From: Pyrinomonas sp040289685
GTDB taxonomy: Bacteria; Acidobacteriota; Blastocatellia; Pyrinomonadales; Pyrinomonadaceae
NCBI RefSeq assembly: GCF_040289685.1
Contig: NZ_PSLQ01000009.1
Location: forward strand, 8,534-72,533
Length of the DNA: 64,000 nucleotides
Reading direction: 5' to 3'
The notes under the pieces are model-generated. The model did not search any database, was not told the DNA's origin, and saw nothing but the letters and a program-made list of their open reading frames with translations. A program made the translations under genes and the position numbers. Of the stretch, positions 30,829 to 40,550 are shown piece by piece; the stretch's first letter is position 1; each line of letters opens with the position of its first letter.

Positions 30829-32211
30829 ATGAACAGATTGAATCGGCGCAATTTCCTGCGAAGCACAGCGGTGGCCAGCGGCGCTCTTCTGGCGATCGAA
30901 GGGTTTCGAGCGCGCGGCATGTTGGACCGCTTCGGCATCGGACGCGCTATTGCGCGCGCAGCCAACGGCAGCTACGGGCCGCTCGTGCCGAAACCATCGA
31001 ACAACACGGGCGAAACGTTGCTCGCCCTTCCCGAAGGATTTCGGTACAACGTCTTCGGGCGCGTCGGCACACCCATGGCGGATGGACGCCTGACGCCAGG
31101 ACTTCATGATGGCATGGCCGCGTTTTCGGTCAACGGCATGATCCATCTGGTCCGCAATCACGAACAGACCGGCGGCAGCCCGACTAGCCAAGCCATCGGT
31201 AATCGTCCCTACGACCCGCGCGCTGCGGGCGGAACGACGACGCTGGTCGTCGATCCCATAACGCGCTCGCTCGTCTATGATTTCGTCAGCTTGAGCGGGA
31301 CGGTGCGCAACTGCGCTGGGGGGCCGACCCCGTGGGGCACATGGATAAGCTGCGAAGAGACCATCGTCGGGCCGAGTCAGACCAACGCCTTCACGCAAAA
31401 GCACGGCTACGCCTTTGAAGTCTCGGCGGCATCGTACGCCGAGGTCAGCCCCATCCCGTTGAAAGCAATGGGACGCTTCTCGCATGAAGCGTTGGCGGTC
31501 GATCCGGCGACGGGCATCGTTTACGAGACGGAGGATGCTAATCCAGCGGGATTCTATCGTTTCGTTCCAAACCGTCCGGGCGGTCCAGGGCGTCCGGCAG
31601 AGCTTGCCGCTGGCGGAACGCTGCAGATGTTAGCGATCAAAAATAGTCCGCGCTACGACACGCGCACGGGCCAAACGATGGGACGACAATTGCAAACCGT
31701 TTGGGTCGATATCTCCGACCCGGATCCGAACCTTGAAGCCGGAGCTACGTCGGTCTTCAATCAAGGTCTCGCGCGCGGCGGCTGCATCTTCGCGCGCCTC
31801 GAAGGTTGTTGGTACGGCGACGGCAGCATCTTTTTCGTTTCGACGAGCGGTGGCAATATCGGCAAGGGGCAAATTTGGCAGTACACGCCAGCAGGCGCAG
31901 ACGAAGGAGTGCTCGCTCTTCTTTACGAATCGACCGATGCCGCTGTGCTCGAATCGCCCGATAACATCTGCATCAGCCCGCGCGGCGGCATCGTCCTTTG
32001 CGAAGACGGCAACGGCACCGATTACGTTCGCGGACTAACACGACAAGGCGAAGTCTTTGACTTCGCTTACCGCCTCAACTCAACGGTTGAAGCCGCGGGC
32101 GCAACCTTCAGCCCTGACGGTAAAACGCTCTTCTTCAACTACCAAGGCACAGGAGAAACTTTCGCCGTCTGGCCGCGCGACGGCTATTCTTGGGAAGACG
32201 GGGCGCTTTAA
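30829..32211 (+). CDS. PhoX-family (DUF839) exported phosphatase-like protein
   Basis: 460 residues. A Tat signal (NRRNFLRSTAVASGALLA) is followed by the beta-propeller of PhoX proteins: LALPEGFRYNVFGRVGTPM, a calcium/iron-site region GPTPWGTWISCEETIVG (including the conserved cysteine), then RFSHEALAVDPATGIVYETED and the late SPDGKTLFFNYQ repeat. PhoX enzymes are periplasmic calcium- and iron-dependent alkaline phosphatases; not all DUF839 members have shown activity. A terminator follows directly. Confidence 0.85.
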   Translation: MNRLNRRNFLRSTAVASGALLAIEGFRARGMLDRFGIGRAIARAANGSYGPLVPKPSNNTGETLLALPEGFRYNVFGRVGTPMADGRLTPGLHDGMAAFSVNGMIHLVRNHEQTGGSPTSQAIGNRPYDPRAAGGTTTLVVDPITRSLVYDFVSLSGTVRNCAGGPTPWGTWISCEETIVGPSQTNAFTQKHGYAFEVSAASYAEVSPIPLKAMGRFSHEALAVDPATGIVYETEDANPAGFYRFVPNRPGGPGRPAELAAGGTLQMLAIKNSPRYDTRTGQTMGRQLQTVWVDISDPDPNLEAGATSVFNQGLARGGCIFARLEGCWYGDGSIFFVSTSGGNIGKGQIWQYTPAGADEGVLALLYESTDAAVLESPDNICISPRGGIVLCEDGNGTDYVRGLTRQGEVFDFAYRLNSTVEAAGATFSPDGKTLFFNYQGTGETFAVWPRDGYSWEDGAL

Positions 32212-32239
32212 AGTTTCCGCGAAAGCGCGACGAGCCGAA

Positions 32240-32276
32240 GATCGAGAGGGGACGAGTCCTTCTCGATCTCTCTTTT
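32240..32276 (+). terminator. Intrinsic terminator after phoX
   Basis: GATCGAGA (32240-32247) pairs with TCTCGATC (32261-32268) and is followed by TCTCTTTTT, 29 bases after the phoX stop. Confidence 0.75.
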
Positions 32277-32749
32277 TCGCCCTCGAGTCTTTTTAGACCG
32301 AAGCTGAACGAAGGAGGTGACGAGGCTCTCGATCCTTCTTTTTCGCTTTTGAGACGCCCTTTGCGCAAACATGTTCGAGAAACACAAGCGCGGCGCCGGA
32401 CTTTTTTCGGCTGACTCAGCGGAAAAAAGCGTGATCGCTTTGCAACTGTTACGAAAACAAGAAACTTTATCCTCTGCGCTTCGACGGCCGATCTAGACGT
32501 TGGCCCTTGCGACAGCATCGCGCGCACGGACGATTCTTTGGCATCGCTTGCCAATGCGACGCTCCAGTGGCGACGGCCGCGTGTGGGGACGATCCAACGC
32601 GCGCTTCGTGGATGATGCTGTCTTCCTCGCAACAGCTGCGCGTGCCGGGAGGATCCTTTTTGATCAACAGCGCGCTGCCTTTCGAAAGCTAGAAGAGGAG
32701 GTGTCGTCCGATCAGTCCCGAAGGTGCTATACTTGAAGGTGCGCTTCTA
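32277..32749. other. Intergenic region
   Basis: About 470 bases with no convincing gene. A TATACT hexamer at 32727-32732 may be the -10 of the following gene but no good -35 accompanies it. Confidence 0.4.
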
Positions 32750-34363
32750 ATGAAGCAGAGCGAATACGCAAGGGCGACCGAATTGCAGTCGACCGGACCG
32801 GATCAAAGCGCAAAACTTTTGGACGACACAGCGACGAACCTCGTTTCTTCCACCGCACGTGCGGCAACGCCCAAAGACGCCGCCGCGGTCGTCCTCGTGC
32901 GCGAGCGCGACGGACGAGCCGAGGTCTTTTGGGCGCGCCGAAACGCGCGACTCGCCTTTCTCGGCGGCTTCTACGCTTTTCCGGGCGGACAGCGAGAAGC
33001 AACCGACATAGAAGCGCCGGTAGCACATGCGACCACACCAGAGATGGCCGGCATGATCGCGTGCGCGGCGCGGGAACTCTTCGAGGAGCTCGGCCTGCTT
33101 GTCGCGCGCAACAGCGAACGACTGACGCGCGGTCAACTCGCTTCGCTCTTCGATGAGCTTCGCAGCGGGCGCATGTCATTTCCGCAACTGCTCAGACACT
33201 TCGGACTTTACTTGGATGCGCGCGATTTCCTCTTCGTCGGACGATGGGTCACGCCGCCGTTCAGTCCGCGACGTTTCGACACATGGTTCTTTCTCGTTCG
33301 CTGCCCGCGCAAACAACAGCCGCGCATCATCAACCCCGACGGCGAACTGGTCTTCGGCGAATGGATCGCAGCCGAAGAAGCGGTCGCCAGATGGCGCCGG
33401 AGCGAAGCGTTGCTTGCGCCGCCCACGTTGCACGCGCTCAAAACGCTGGCCGAAGGCATCACGGATGATCTGGTCGAAAGGTTTCTGAGCGTGCCTTACG
33501 CGCACGGCGAATCAGTACGCGCCATAGAGTTCATCCCGAACATCATCTGCTTCCCGCTGCGCACACCAACTAAACCGCCCGCGACGCACACGAACTGTTA
33601 CATCGTCGGCCAACGCGAGCTAATCATCATCGATCCAGCCTCCCCTGAAGAAGAGGAACAACGCGCGCTGCACCGCGCCTTGGACGAGATGCTTTCGGCG
33701 CGCGGCGCAAGAGCACGCGAGATCATCCTGACGCATCATCATCCGGACCACATCGGCGGCGTTGAAGCGTTGAGGGAACATCTCGGCGGCAGCGTACCGG
33801 TTGCGGCGCATCGGTTGACGGCCGATGAGTTGCGCGGCAAGATCGTGATCGAACGCTTCATCGAGGACGAGGAACGGATCGAGCTGGATGGCGAGCCGAA
33901 GATCGTGTTGCGCGCGCTGCACACGCCCGGCCATGCGCGCGGCCACCTCTGCTTTTACGACGAGCGTTCGGGAGCCTTGCTGAGCGGGGATCAGATCGTC
34001 GGCGTCGGCACCGTGCTCATCGATCCAGATGAAGGAGATATGCGCGACTATTTGCGTTCGCTCGAACGGCTGATCCAGTTGCCGCGGTTAACGGCTCTTC
34101 TGAGTTCGCATGGACCGGCAGTGGCTGACGCGCGCGCGCGGATCGCGGAATACATCGCGCACCGGCTCGAACGCGAACGTCAAGTTCTCGATGCTGTGCG
34201 CGCCGGCGCGAAGACGCCCGCAGAGATCGTCGCTCGCGTCTACACCGACATCCCACCAGCAGCGCACGATCTAGCCCAGCGTTCGGCGCTCGCCCACCTG
34301 CGCAAGCTGGAAGAAGAGGGTCTCGTCGCGCAGTGCGCCGAAGCGGAGTTCATCGCTCTTTAA
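32750..34363 (+). CDS. Nudix domain fused to an LACTB2-like metallo-beta-lactamase
   Basis: 537 residues. Residues about 45-235 are Nudix-like: PKDAAAVVLVRERDG, FPGGQREATD, then the REUxEE core in CAARELFEELGLLV, with a longer than usual insertion between the two halves of the Nudix box. Residues about 260-450 are a metallo-beta-lactamase fold: THTNCYIVG, the zinc motif LTHHHPDHIGG, HTPGHARGH and SGDQIVG. A C-terminal winged-helix part (RQVLDAVRAGAKTPAEIVAR) matches LACTB2, a hydrolase/endoribonuclease. The Nudix part may hydrolyse a nucleoside-diphosphate derivative such as a CoA ester. Real substrates unknown. Confidence 0.87.
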   Translation: MKQSEYARATELQSTGPDQSAKLLDDTATNLVSSTARAATPKDAAAVVLVRERDGRAEVFWARRNARLAFLGGFYAFPGGQREATDIEAPVAHATTPEMAGMIACAARELFEELGLLVARNSERLTRGQLASLFDELRSGRMSFPQLLRHFGLYLDARDFLFVGRWVTPPFSPRRFDTWFFLVRCPRKQQPRIINPDGELVFGEWIAAEEAVARWRRSEALLAPPTLHALKTLAEGITDDLVERFLSVPYAHGESVRAIEFIPNIICFPLRTPTKPPATHTNCYIVGQRELIIIDPASPEEEEQRALHRALDEMLSARGARAREIILTHHHPDHIGGVEALREHLGGSVPVAAHRLTADELRGKIVIERFIEDEERIELDGEPKIVLRALHTPGHARGHLCFYDERSGALLSGDQIVGVGTVLIDPDEGDMRDYLRSLERLIQLPRLTALLSSHGPAVADARARIAEYIAHRLERERQVLDAVRAGAKTPAEIVARVYTDIPPAAHDLAQRSALAHLRKLEEEGLVAQCAEAEFIAL

Positions 34364-34385
34364 TGTCGTGTTCAGGAGAAGGCGA

Positions 34386-36722
34386 ATGGCGACATCGAAT
34401 CAAACGAACGCGTCGAGAGCAAGCGTGCCGTTCGATCTGCTGCGCGCGATCGATGAGAGCTTGGCCGAAGGAGTTTATGCCGTCGATCGCCACGGGAACC
34501 TGATCTTCCTCAATCGCGCCGCGCAGCGCACACTTGGATGGACGGAAAAGGAGCTGTTCGGCAAGAACATGCACGAGGTGATCCACTACAAGCGCCCCGA
34601 TGGCACACCCTTTCCGGTGGACGAATGCCCGTTGCTCGAAGTCTTGCAGACGGGCGAAGCTCGTTCGAGCGACGAAGATCACTTCGTGCGCCGTGACGGC
34701 AAGACTTTTCCCGTCGCTTACACCTCTTCGCCGATCATCGCCAACGGTGAGATCGTTGGCGCTGTGGTCGCCTTTCGCGACGTGACGGAAACGAAGCGAA
34801 TCGAGCGCGAATTGCGCGAGCAGAAAGAGACGCTCGAAGTCATCAGTCGCGTCGGGCAAGTTTTGGTCTCTGATCTAGACCTGCCGAGAATCATCCAAAA
34901 CGTGACCAGCGCAGCGGCTGAAGCCATCGGCGCAAGAAGCGCCATCTTCACCTACGAATTCACCGACGAGCGCGGCGCGCCGCAAAGTTTTCGCGCGACC
35001 GTTGGGATTCCGCCCGAAGATGTGCAGCAGATCACGGTCTTTCGCGCGGCAGATCTATTCGGACAGAACGAGACCAAGATCGAGCGCCTTGCCGATGCAC
35101 GTCGAAGCCCGCTTTTTAAAGATTCGACCGCCGGTCGTTTGCTCGAAAGTTCGCGCATCGTCAGCTTGATGCTCGTCCCCGTCAGCTCCCGCACTGGCGA
35201 GGTCAACGGCGTGCTCGTTCTGGGTCACCCGCAAGCGAATCGCTTCACCGAGCGCGATGAACGCGTCGCCGCCGGATTGGCCGCGCAAGCAGCCATCGCC
35301 ATTGACAACGCGCGCCTCTTCGCCTTGGCCGAACGCGCGCGTGCGCGCGCAGAAGCTTCCGAGCGTGCATGGCAGTTTCTAGCCGAAGCGACGGCGTTGC
35401 TGGCAAGCTCGCTCGATTATGAAAAGATGCTGGCCAACCTTGCGAGGCTGAGCGTCCCGTCTTTGGCCGATTGGTGCGTCATAGATTTACTGCAAGATGG
35501 TCGCCTTCAGCGCTTGGCCGTCGAGCACATGGACCGCACCAAAGTCGAGCTGGTGCACGAACTCGAACGACGCTGCCCAACCGATTTGAGCGAAGAGGAA
35601 GGCATAGCGAAAGCGCTGCGCACCAAGAGCGCTGTCATCTACCAAACGATCACCGACGATCTCTTGCAGAAGCTGGCCCGTGATCAAGAGCAGCTGCGGA
35701 TCTTGCGTCGCCTCGGATTGCGCTCGGTGATGATCCTGCCGCTCGTTGCGCGCGGGCGCGTTCTCGGCGCGATCAGCTTCGCGACGGCGGAATCCAACCG
35801 CTATTACACGCAAGATGATCTGCGCGTCGCCGAGCACTTGGCCCGCCGGGCGGCGATCGCGCTCGACAACGCGCTGCTCTATAGCGCGACGCAGGAAGCG
35901 AATCGGCTCAAGGAAGAATCTTTGCGTGCCCTGCGCGCAAGCGAAGCGCGGTTGCGGTCGCTGTTCGAATCGGACATCATCGGCATCATCTTCGCTGATC
36001 TACGCGGCAACATCCTCGATGCCAACGATGCATTCTTGCAAATGGTCGGGCGCACGCGCCAAGAAATCGAAGAGGGGCGCCTGACTTGGCGTGAGTTGAC
36101 GCCGCCGGAATACTTGCCCTTGGATGAGGAGAAGATCGCCGAGGCGCGCGCCACTGGTCGCAGCAAACCTTGGGAGAAAGAGTACCTTCGTCGGGATGGA
36201 AGCCGCCTGCCTGTGCTCATCGGTTTCACGCTGATCGAGGGGTCGCCGGATCAAGCCGTCGCTTTCGTGCTCGACATCTCGGAACGCAAGCGCGCGGAAG
36301 AGAAGCTCGCACGACTCTACCGCGAGCGCGAGATGCTGCTCGAAGAGGTTTCAACGCCCGTCGTCCCCGTGTGGCAAGGCGTGTTGGTGATGCCGCTCAT
36401 CGGCCCGCTCGACAACGCGCGGATGAAGAAGGCGATCGAAACGGCGCTCAACGAGGTGGCGCGCACGGGCGCGCGCGCGTTGATCGTAGACATCACGGGC
36501 GCGCGCATCGCTGATTCGCAAGCCGTGGCCAATCTTTACTCGCTTGTCTCCGCCATCGAACTGCTCGGCGCAGAAGCAGTGGTGGCGGGTGTCGGAGCGC
36601 AAGCGGCACGCTCGCTCGTCGGGCTGCGCCTCGATCTGGAGGGTCTGCGTACGCAAAGGACTTTGGCCGAAGCGCTCGCTTCGCTCATCAAAAAAGGGGA
36701 TTACGCGCTTAGTTTTTCGTGA
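34386..36722 (+). CDS. PAS-GAF-GAF-PAS-STAS sensor protein (RsbR-like output)
   Basis: 778 residues from ATG 34386 with CAGGAGAAGG upstream. Order: PAS about 15-135 (YAVDRHGNLIFLNRAAQRTL), GAF about 150-310, second GAF about 330-500 (SLADWCVIDLLQDGRLQRLA), second PAS about 515-640 (GNILDANDAFLQMVGRTRQE), STAS 650-770 (TPVVPVWQGVLVMPLIGPLD). No histidine kinase or phosphatase domain. The STAS part is like RsbR co-antagonists of the stressosome, with Ser in DITGARIADSQ where RsbR usually has the phosphorylated Thr. It is the first gene of a sensor-ATPase-VWA operon; the next start lies 11 bases after its stop. Confidence 0.85.
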   Translation: MATSNQTNASRASVPFDLLRAIDESLAEGVYAVDRHGNLIFLNRAAQRTLGWTEKELFGKNMHEVIHYKRPDGTPFPVDECPLLEVLQTGEARSSDEDHFVRRDGKTFPVAYTSSPIIANGEIVGAVVAFRDVTETKRIERELREQKETLEVISRVGQVLVSDLDLPRIIQNVTSAAAEAIGARSAIFTYEFTDERGAPQSFRATVGIPPEDVQQITVFRAADLFGQNETKIERLADARRSPLFKDSTAGRLLESSRIVSLMLVPVSSRTGEVNGVLVLGHPQANRFTERDERVAAGLAAQAAIAIDNARLFALAERARARAEASERAWQFLAEATALLASSLDYEKMLANLARLSVPSLADWCVIDLLQDGRLQRLAVEHMDRTKVELVHELERRCPTDLSEEEGIAKALRTKSAVIYQTITDDLLQKLARDQEQLRILRRLGLRSVMILPLVARGRVLGAISFATAESNRYYTQDDLRVAEHLARRAAIALDNALLYSATQEANRLKEESLRALRASEARLRSLFESDIIGIIFADLRGNILDANDAFLQMVGRTRQEIEEGRLTWRELTPPEYLPLDEEKIAEARATGRSKPWEKEYLRRDGSRLPVLIGFTLIEGSPDQAVAFVLDISERKRAEEKLARLYREREMLLEEVSTPVVPVWQGVLVMPLIGPLDNARMKKAIETALNEVARTGARALIVDITGARIADSQAVANLYSLVSAIELLGAEAVVAGVGAQAARSLVGLRLDLEGLRTQRTLAEALASLIKKGDYALSFS

Positions 36723-36733
36723 AAGAGGGAGAC

Positions 36734-38203
36734 ATGGCATTACCGAAGACTCTGGGCGAACTCAAACGCAGCGGTTACCGCTCGCGTTCGGTCAAAGACG
36801 AACTGCGAGCCAACCTCGTGCGCAAATTGCGCGCGGGCGAGAAGATCTTTCCCGGCATCATCGGCTACGACGAAACGGTGATCCCGCAAATCGTCAACGC
36901 GATCTTGGCCAAACACAACATCATCCTTTTGGGATTGCGCGGGCAAGCTAAAAGTCGCATCATCCGCCAGCTCGTCGAGCTGCTCGATGAACGCATCCCG
37001 ATCATCGAAGGATCCGAAATCAATGACGACCCGCTTCGCCCCATCAGCGCTCATGGACGTCGCTTGGTCGAAGCGCTAGGCGACGACGCCCCGATCGCAT
37101 GGATCGAGCGCGATGCGCGGTTCGTTGAAAAACTCGCCACGCCCGATGTCACCATCGCCGACATCATCGGCGATGTCGATCCGATCAAAGCGGCCAAGGG
37201 CGGGCATGTTCTAAGCGACGAGATGACGATCCACTACGGCCTGCTGCCGCGCGCCAACCGCGGTATTTTCGCCATCAACGAGTTGCCCGATTTGGCAGGC
37301 AAGATACAGGTCGGATTGTTCAACATCATGCAGGAAGGCGACGTGCAGATCAAAGGCTATCCGGTTCGCTTGCCGCTCGATGTGATGCTCGTCTTCAGCG
37401 CCAACCCGGAGGACTATACGGCGCGCGGCAAGATCATCACGCCGCTCAAAGATCGCATCGGCGCTGAGATCATGACCCACTACCCGAAAGAGCTGCAACA
37501 GGCCATCGAGATCACGCGCCAAGAAGCGTGGACCGCACGCGAAGGGATCGAAGGACGGATCGTCATTCCCGATTTCATCCGCGAAACGGTCGAACAGATC
37601 GCTTTCGAAGCGCGCGACGACCAACGCATCGATAAGCGCTCCGGCGTCTCGCAGCGGATGCCGATCACCGTTATGGAATCGGTCGTCTCCAATGCCGAGC
37701 GGCGCGCGCTTCTCACTGGCGAACGGGAAGTCGCTGCGCGCATCGCCGACATCTATGCGGCCATCCCATCGATGACAGGCAAGATGGAACTCGAATACGA
37801 AGGCGAGCAGATCGGCGCCGTGAAGATCGCCAAAGATTTGATCAAACGAGCTGCGGGCGAGATCTTCGAGGGTTACTTCGTCGGCATAGATTTCGCCAAA
37901 ACCGTGCAGTGGTTCGATCAAGGAAACACCTTGCGCTTGAGCGACACGGCCTCTGCCGAAGAATGCCTGCTGTTGCTCGAAGACGTACCGGAACTGATCG
38001 ATACGGCTCTTATCCCGTTCGATCTCAAACGCGACGACACGGCGTTGGCCGTCGCCGCATGCGAATTCGCGCTCGAAGGGCTTTACGCGCAGAACAAGAT
38101 CTCGCGCAACGAAGAGGGCGGCTACGCGGCAGCAACCAAAGCCCGCAAGGATCGTCGCGGCATGATCTACGAAGACCTGACGGGCACCGGGCGTTACAGC
38201 TAA
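36734..38203 (+). CDS. MoxR/magnesium-chelatase-like AAA+ ATPase
   Basis: 489 residues from ATG 36734, preceded by GAGGGAGA. P-loop ILLGLRGQAKSRIIRQLVEL has Ala where GKS proteins have Gly; the Walker B region is GIFAINELPDLAGKIQVGL, with Asn-Glu instead of Asp-Glu. DVMLVFSANPEDYTARGKII is the sensor 1 region with the conserved Asn. Such ATPases work with VWA-domain partners to remodel proteins or insert metals, as in MoxR and RavA-ViaA; a VWA gene follows directly. Target unknown. ATP hydrolysis is likely but the changed motif residues deserve attention. Confidence 0.85.
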   Translation: MALPKTLGELKRSGYRSRSVKDELRANLVRKLRAGEKIFPGIIGYDETVIPQIVNAILAKHNIILLGLRGQAKSRIIRQLVELLDERIPIIEGSEINDDPLRPISAHGRRLVEALGDDAPIAWIERDARFVEKLATPDVTIADIIGDVDPIKAAKGGHVLSDEMTIHYGLLPRANRGIFAINELPDLAGKIQVGLFNIMQEGDVQIKGYPVRLPLDVMLVFSANPEDYTARGKIITPLKDRIGAEIMTHYPKELQQAIEITRQEAWTAREGIEGRIVIPDFIRETVEQIAFEARDDQRIDKRSGVSQRMPITVMESVVSNAERRALLTGEREVAARIADIYAAIPSMTGKMELEYEGEQIGAVKIAKDLIKRAAGEIFEGYFVGIDFAKTVQWFDQGNTLRLSDTASAEECLLLLEDVPELIDTALIPFDLKRDDTALAVAACEFALEGLYAQNKISRNEEGGYAAATKARKDRRGMIYEDLTGTGRYS

Positions 38204-38299
38204 CGCCGTCGCGACCTGAGCGAAAGGCGCCGATCCTGAGCCCTTCGAAGCGCGTCGGGTTCAAAAGATCGCCTCGAAAAGTCGAGGGGAGAAAGCAAG

Positions 38300-39616
38300 A
38301 TGAAGTTCATTCGGTACTCCAAGTTCAGAGGTTTCGATGTCTCGGGCATTAATCTGGGCGACCTGATGGACGCGCTGCAGGATCAGCTTCTCCATTCGGG
38401 CTACGACGATGATCACTACTGGTCCAGAAAGCCGCACCAGCTCGACCGCTCGCTCGACGCGCTCCGCCGAGCGCTGCTTCAAGCTTTGATCGAGATGGGC
38501 CAGCTCTCGCCGCAGGACATCGAACAGATGCTTGCTGAAAACGATGGTCGGTTCCGCGGTTCGCAGCTCGAAGAGCTGCTCAATCAATTGATCGAAAGGC
38601 TCGTCGAGGAAGGATACCTGACGCTTCGCGAAGAAGCCTCGGCGCCGAATCAGCAAGCGCGTCCGAGAGATCAAAGGGGCCGCTTCGAGGAACCGCTCCC
38701 GCGCAACATCAAGTTCGAGGTGACCGAGAAGGGGCTGGATTTTCTCGGCTACAAGACCCTGCAGAAGTTGCTCGGCAGTTTGGGCCGTTCATCCATTGGA
38801 CGGCACGACACGGAACACCTTGCAACCGGCGTGGAAGCGGCACAGCGTTCCAAGCCGTATGAATTCGGCGATACGATCAACTTGGATGTCAACGCGACGC
38901 TTCTTTCAGCGATCAAGCGTCAAGGGCTGACGGTTCCGCTCGATCTCGAATACGGAGACCTTTACGTTCATCAGTGCGACTACCAGTCCTCGTGCGCCAC
39001 CGTCGTCATGCTCGATTGCTCCCATTCGATGATCCTTTACGGCGAAGATCGTTTCACGCCGGCAAAAAAGGTCGCGCTCGCGCTTGCGCATCTGATCCGC
39101 ACACAGTACCCGGGCGATTCGCTGAAGGTCGTCCTCTTTCACGATTCCGCCGAGGAACTGCCGCTTGCCAAGCTCGCGACGACGCAGGTCGGTCCCCATC
39201 ACACAAACACGGCGGAAGGTTTGCGCCTTGCGCGTCGGCTGCTTCTCGCGCAACGCAAAGAGATGCGGCAAATCATCATGATCACAGACGGAAAACCGAC
39301 CGCGTGCTACGTCGAGACCGCAAACCTTACACCGGCACGGCGCGAACGCGATGCCTCTTCCGGGCGCAGGCTCTACAAAAACTCTATGGGCTTCGATCCC
39401 GTCGTGATGGCCGAAACCTTCAAGCAGGTGCAGATCTGCCGCAAAGCCGGCATCATGATCAACACTTTCATGCTGGCGAGCGATTATTACTTGGTCGAGT
39501 TCGTCAAACAGATGACGGCGATGACCAACGGCAAGGCTTATTTTGCGACGCCCGGCAACCTCTCGCAGTTCGTCCTGATAGACTTCTTGAAACGCAAGAG
39601 AAGCCGCGTTAAGTAA
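38300..39616 (+). CDS. VWA-domain protein, partner of the AAA+ ATPase
   Basis: 438 residues. The N-terminal 200 residues are charged and helical (QLDRSLDALRRALLQALIEM). The C-terminal von Willebrand A domain has a complete metal-ion-dependent adhesion site: VVMLDCSHSMILYGEDRFTP (DxSxS), the Thr of HHTNTAEGL and the Asp of IIMITDGKPTA. No signal peptide, so it acts in the cytoplasm. Pairing with a MoxR-type ATPase is the usual arrangement. AGGGGAGAAAGCAAG precedes the ATG. The link to the upstream STAS sensor is inferred from gene order. Confidence 0.87.
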   Translation: MKFIRYSKFRGFDVSGINLGDLMDALQDQLLHSGYDDDHYWSRKPHQLDRSLDALRRALLQALIEMGQLSPQDIEQMLAENDGRFRGSQLEELLNQLIERLVEEGYLTLREEASAPNQQARPRDQRGRFEEPLPRNIKFEVTEKGLDFLGYKTLQKLLGSLGRSSIGRHDTEHLATGVEAAQRSKPYEFGDTINLDVNATLLSAIKRQGLTVPLDLEYGDLYVHQCDYQSSCATVVMLDCSHSMILYGEDRFTPAKKVALALAHLIRTQYPGDSLKVVLFHDSAEELPLAKLATTQVGPHHTNTAEGLRLARRLLLAQRKEMRQIIMITDGKPTACYVETANLTPARRERDASSGRRLYKNSMGFDPVVMAETFKQVQICRKAGIMINTFMLASDYYLVEFVKQMTAMTNGKAYFATPGNLSQFVLIDFLKRKRSRVK

Positions 39617-39655
39617 CCGCGCGGGCCAAAAACGCAAGTCGCGCCAAGGCGAACG

Positions 39656-39751
39656 AAACGCAACTCATAAGGATGCCATCATCAACTTGCCGCCTTTTCA
39701 AGAAAAGTTTGAAGAAAGGTTTGACGGCGGCATCCTTCTCTAGTTGCGTTT
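39656..39751. repeat. Large inverted repeat between convergent genes
   Basis: AAACGCAACT (39656-39665) and AAGGATGCC (39669-39677) are mirrored by GGCATCCTT (39729-39737) and AGTTGCGTTT (39742-39751). A 19-base-pair stem with one internal loop encloses about 50 bases. It may be a two-way terminator for the VWA and ROK genes, or a small mobile element. Confidence 0.6.
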
Positions 39752-39759
39752 TGACGACC

Positions 39760-40390
39760 TCAACGATCGGCAACTTTTGTTCGTTCGGCGGCTTCTGTCA
39801 AGTAGTGATCCACGGCTACATCAAGCGCGCCTCCCAAGCCGGACCCCGTCACCAATCCGGCTTCGATGATCGGTTCGACCAATCTCCCGGCCAAAGCGCG
39901 CTGCACAGCCATCTGCAACGGCTCGCGGATGAACTGCCAACCCAGAACGATGCGCCCTGAAACGACCACGCGATCCATGCCCAGACCGCTGATGACGTTA
40001 GCAATGCCGATGCCGAGATATTCACCTGTCTGCCGAAGCGCCGCTTGTGCGCGCAGCTCCCCAGCCTCAGCACGGCGCACGAGTTCGGCGTAGCGGATGG
40101 GCGGTGCGCCGCTCGTTGGGGCGCGATCGCCAAGATAGAGCATGACGGCGCTGGTAGCAGAAGCGTAGCGTTCCCAACAACCGCGATTGCCGCAGACGCA
40201 AAGTTTGCCGCCAGCGACGATGGTCATATGCCCAAACTCGCCAGCAAGATTCCCACTCGCCCCCGCCCCGCGATAGATCTCGCCATCGCGCACCACGCCG
40301 ATGCCAATGCCCGTTCCGGCGCGCACGAGGATGAAATCTCGCCAGATCCTCGCCCGATCATCAGATTGCGGCGGCGCGGAGACCCCCGGC
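39760..40390 (-). CDS. ROK family sugar kinase/regulator, N-terminus lost in the assembly gap
   Basis: About 210 C-terminal residues are visible. Signature features: FILVRAGTGIGIGVVRDGEI, LAGEFGHMTI with the catalytic-site histidine, and the zinc motif CVCGNRGCWERYAS; ROK proteins include glucokinases, fructokinases and NagC-type repressors. The ATP-binding N-terminal half and any DNA-binding domain would lie to the right, in the run of N, so kinase and repressor cannot be told apart. The end GALDVAVDHYLTEAAERTKV is normal for the family. Confidence 0.8.
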
Positions 40391-40550
40391 NNNNNNNNNN
40401 NNNNNNNNNNNNNNNNNNNNNNNNNNNNNNNNNNNNNNNNNNNNNNNNNNNNNNNNNNNNNNNNNNNNNNNNNNNNNNNNNNNNNNNNNNNNNNNNNNNN
40501 NNNNNNNNNNNNNNNNNNNNNNNNNNNNNNNNNNNNNNNNNNNNNNNNNN
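40391..40550. other. Assembly gap (160 N)
   Basis: The flanks are the middle of a ROK gene on the left and the right end of an IS605-type element inserted in merA on the right. The missing halves of both genes cannot fit in 160 bases. Confidence 0.95.
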
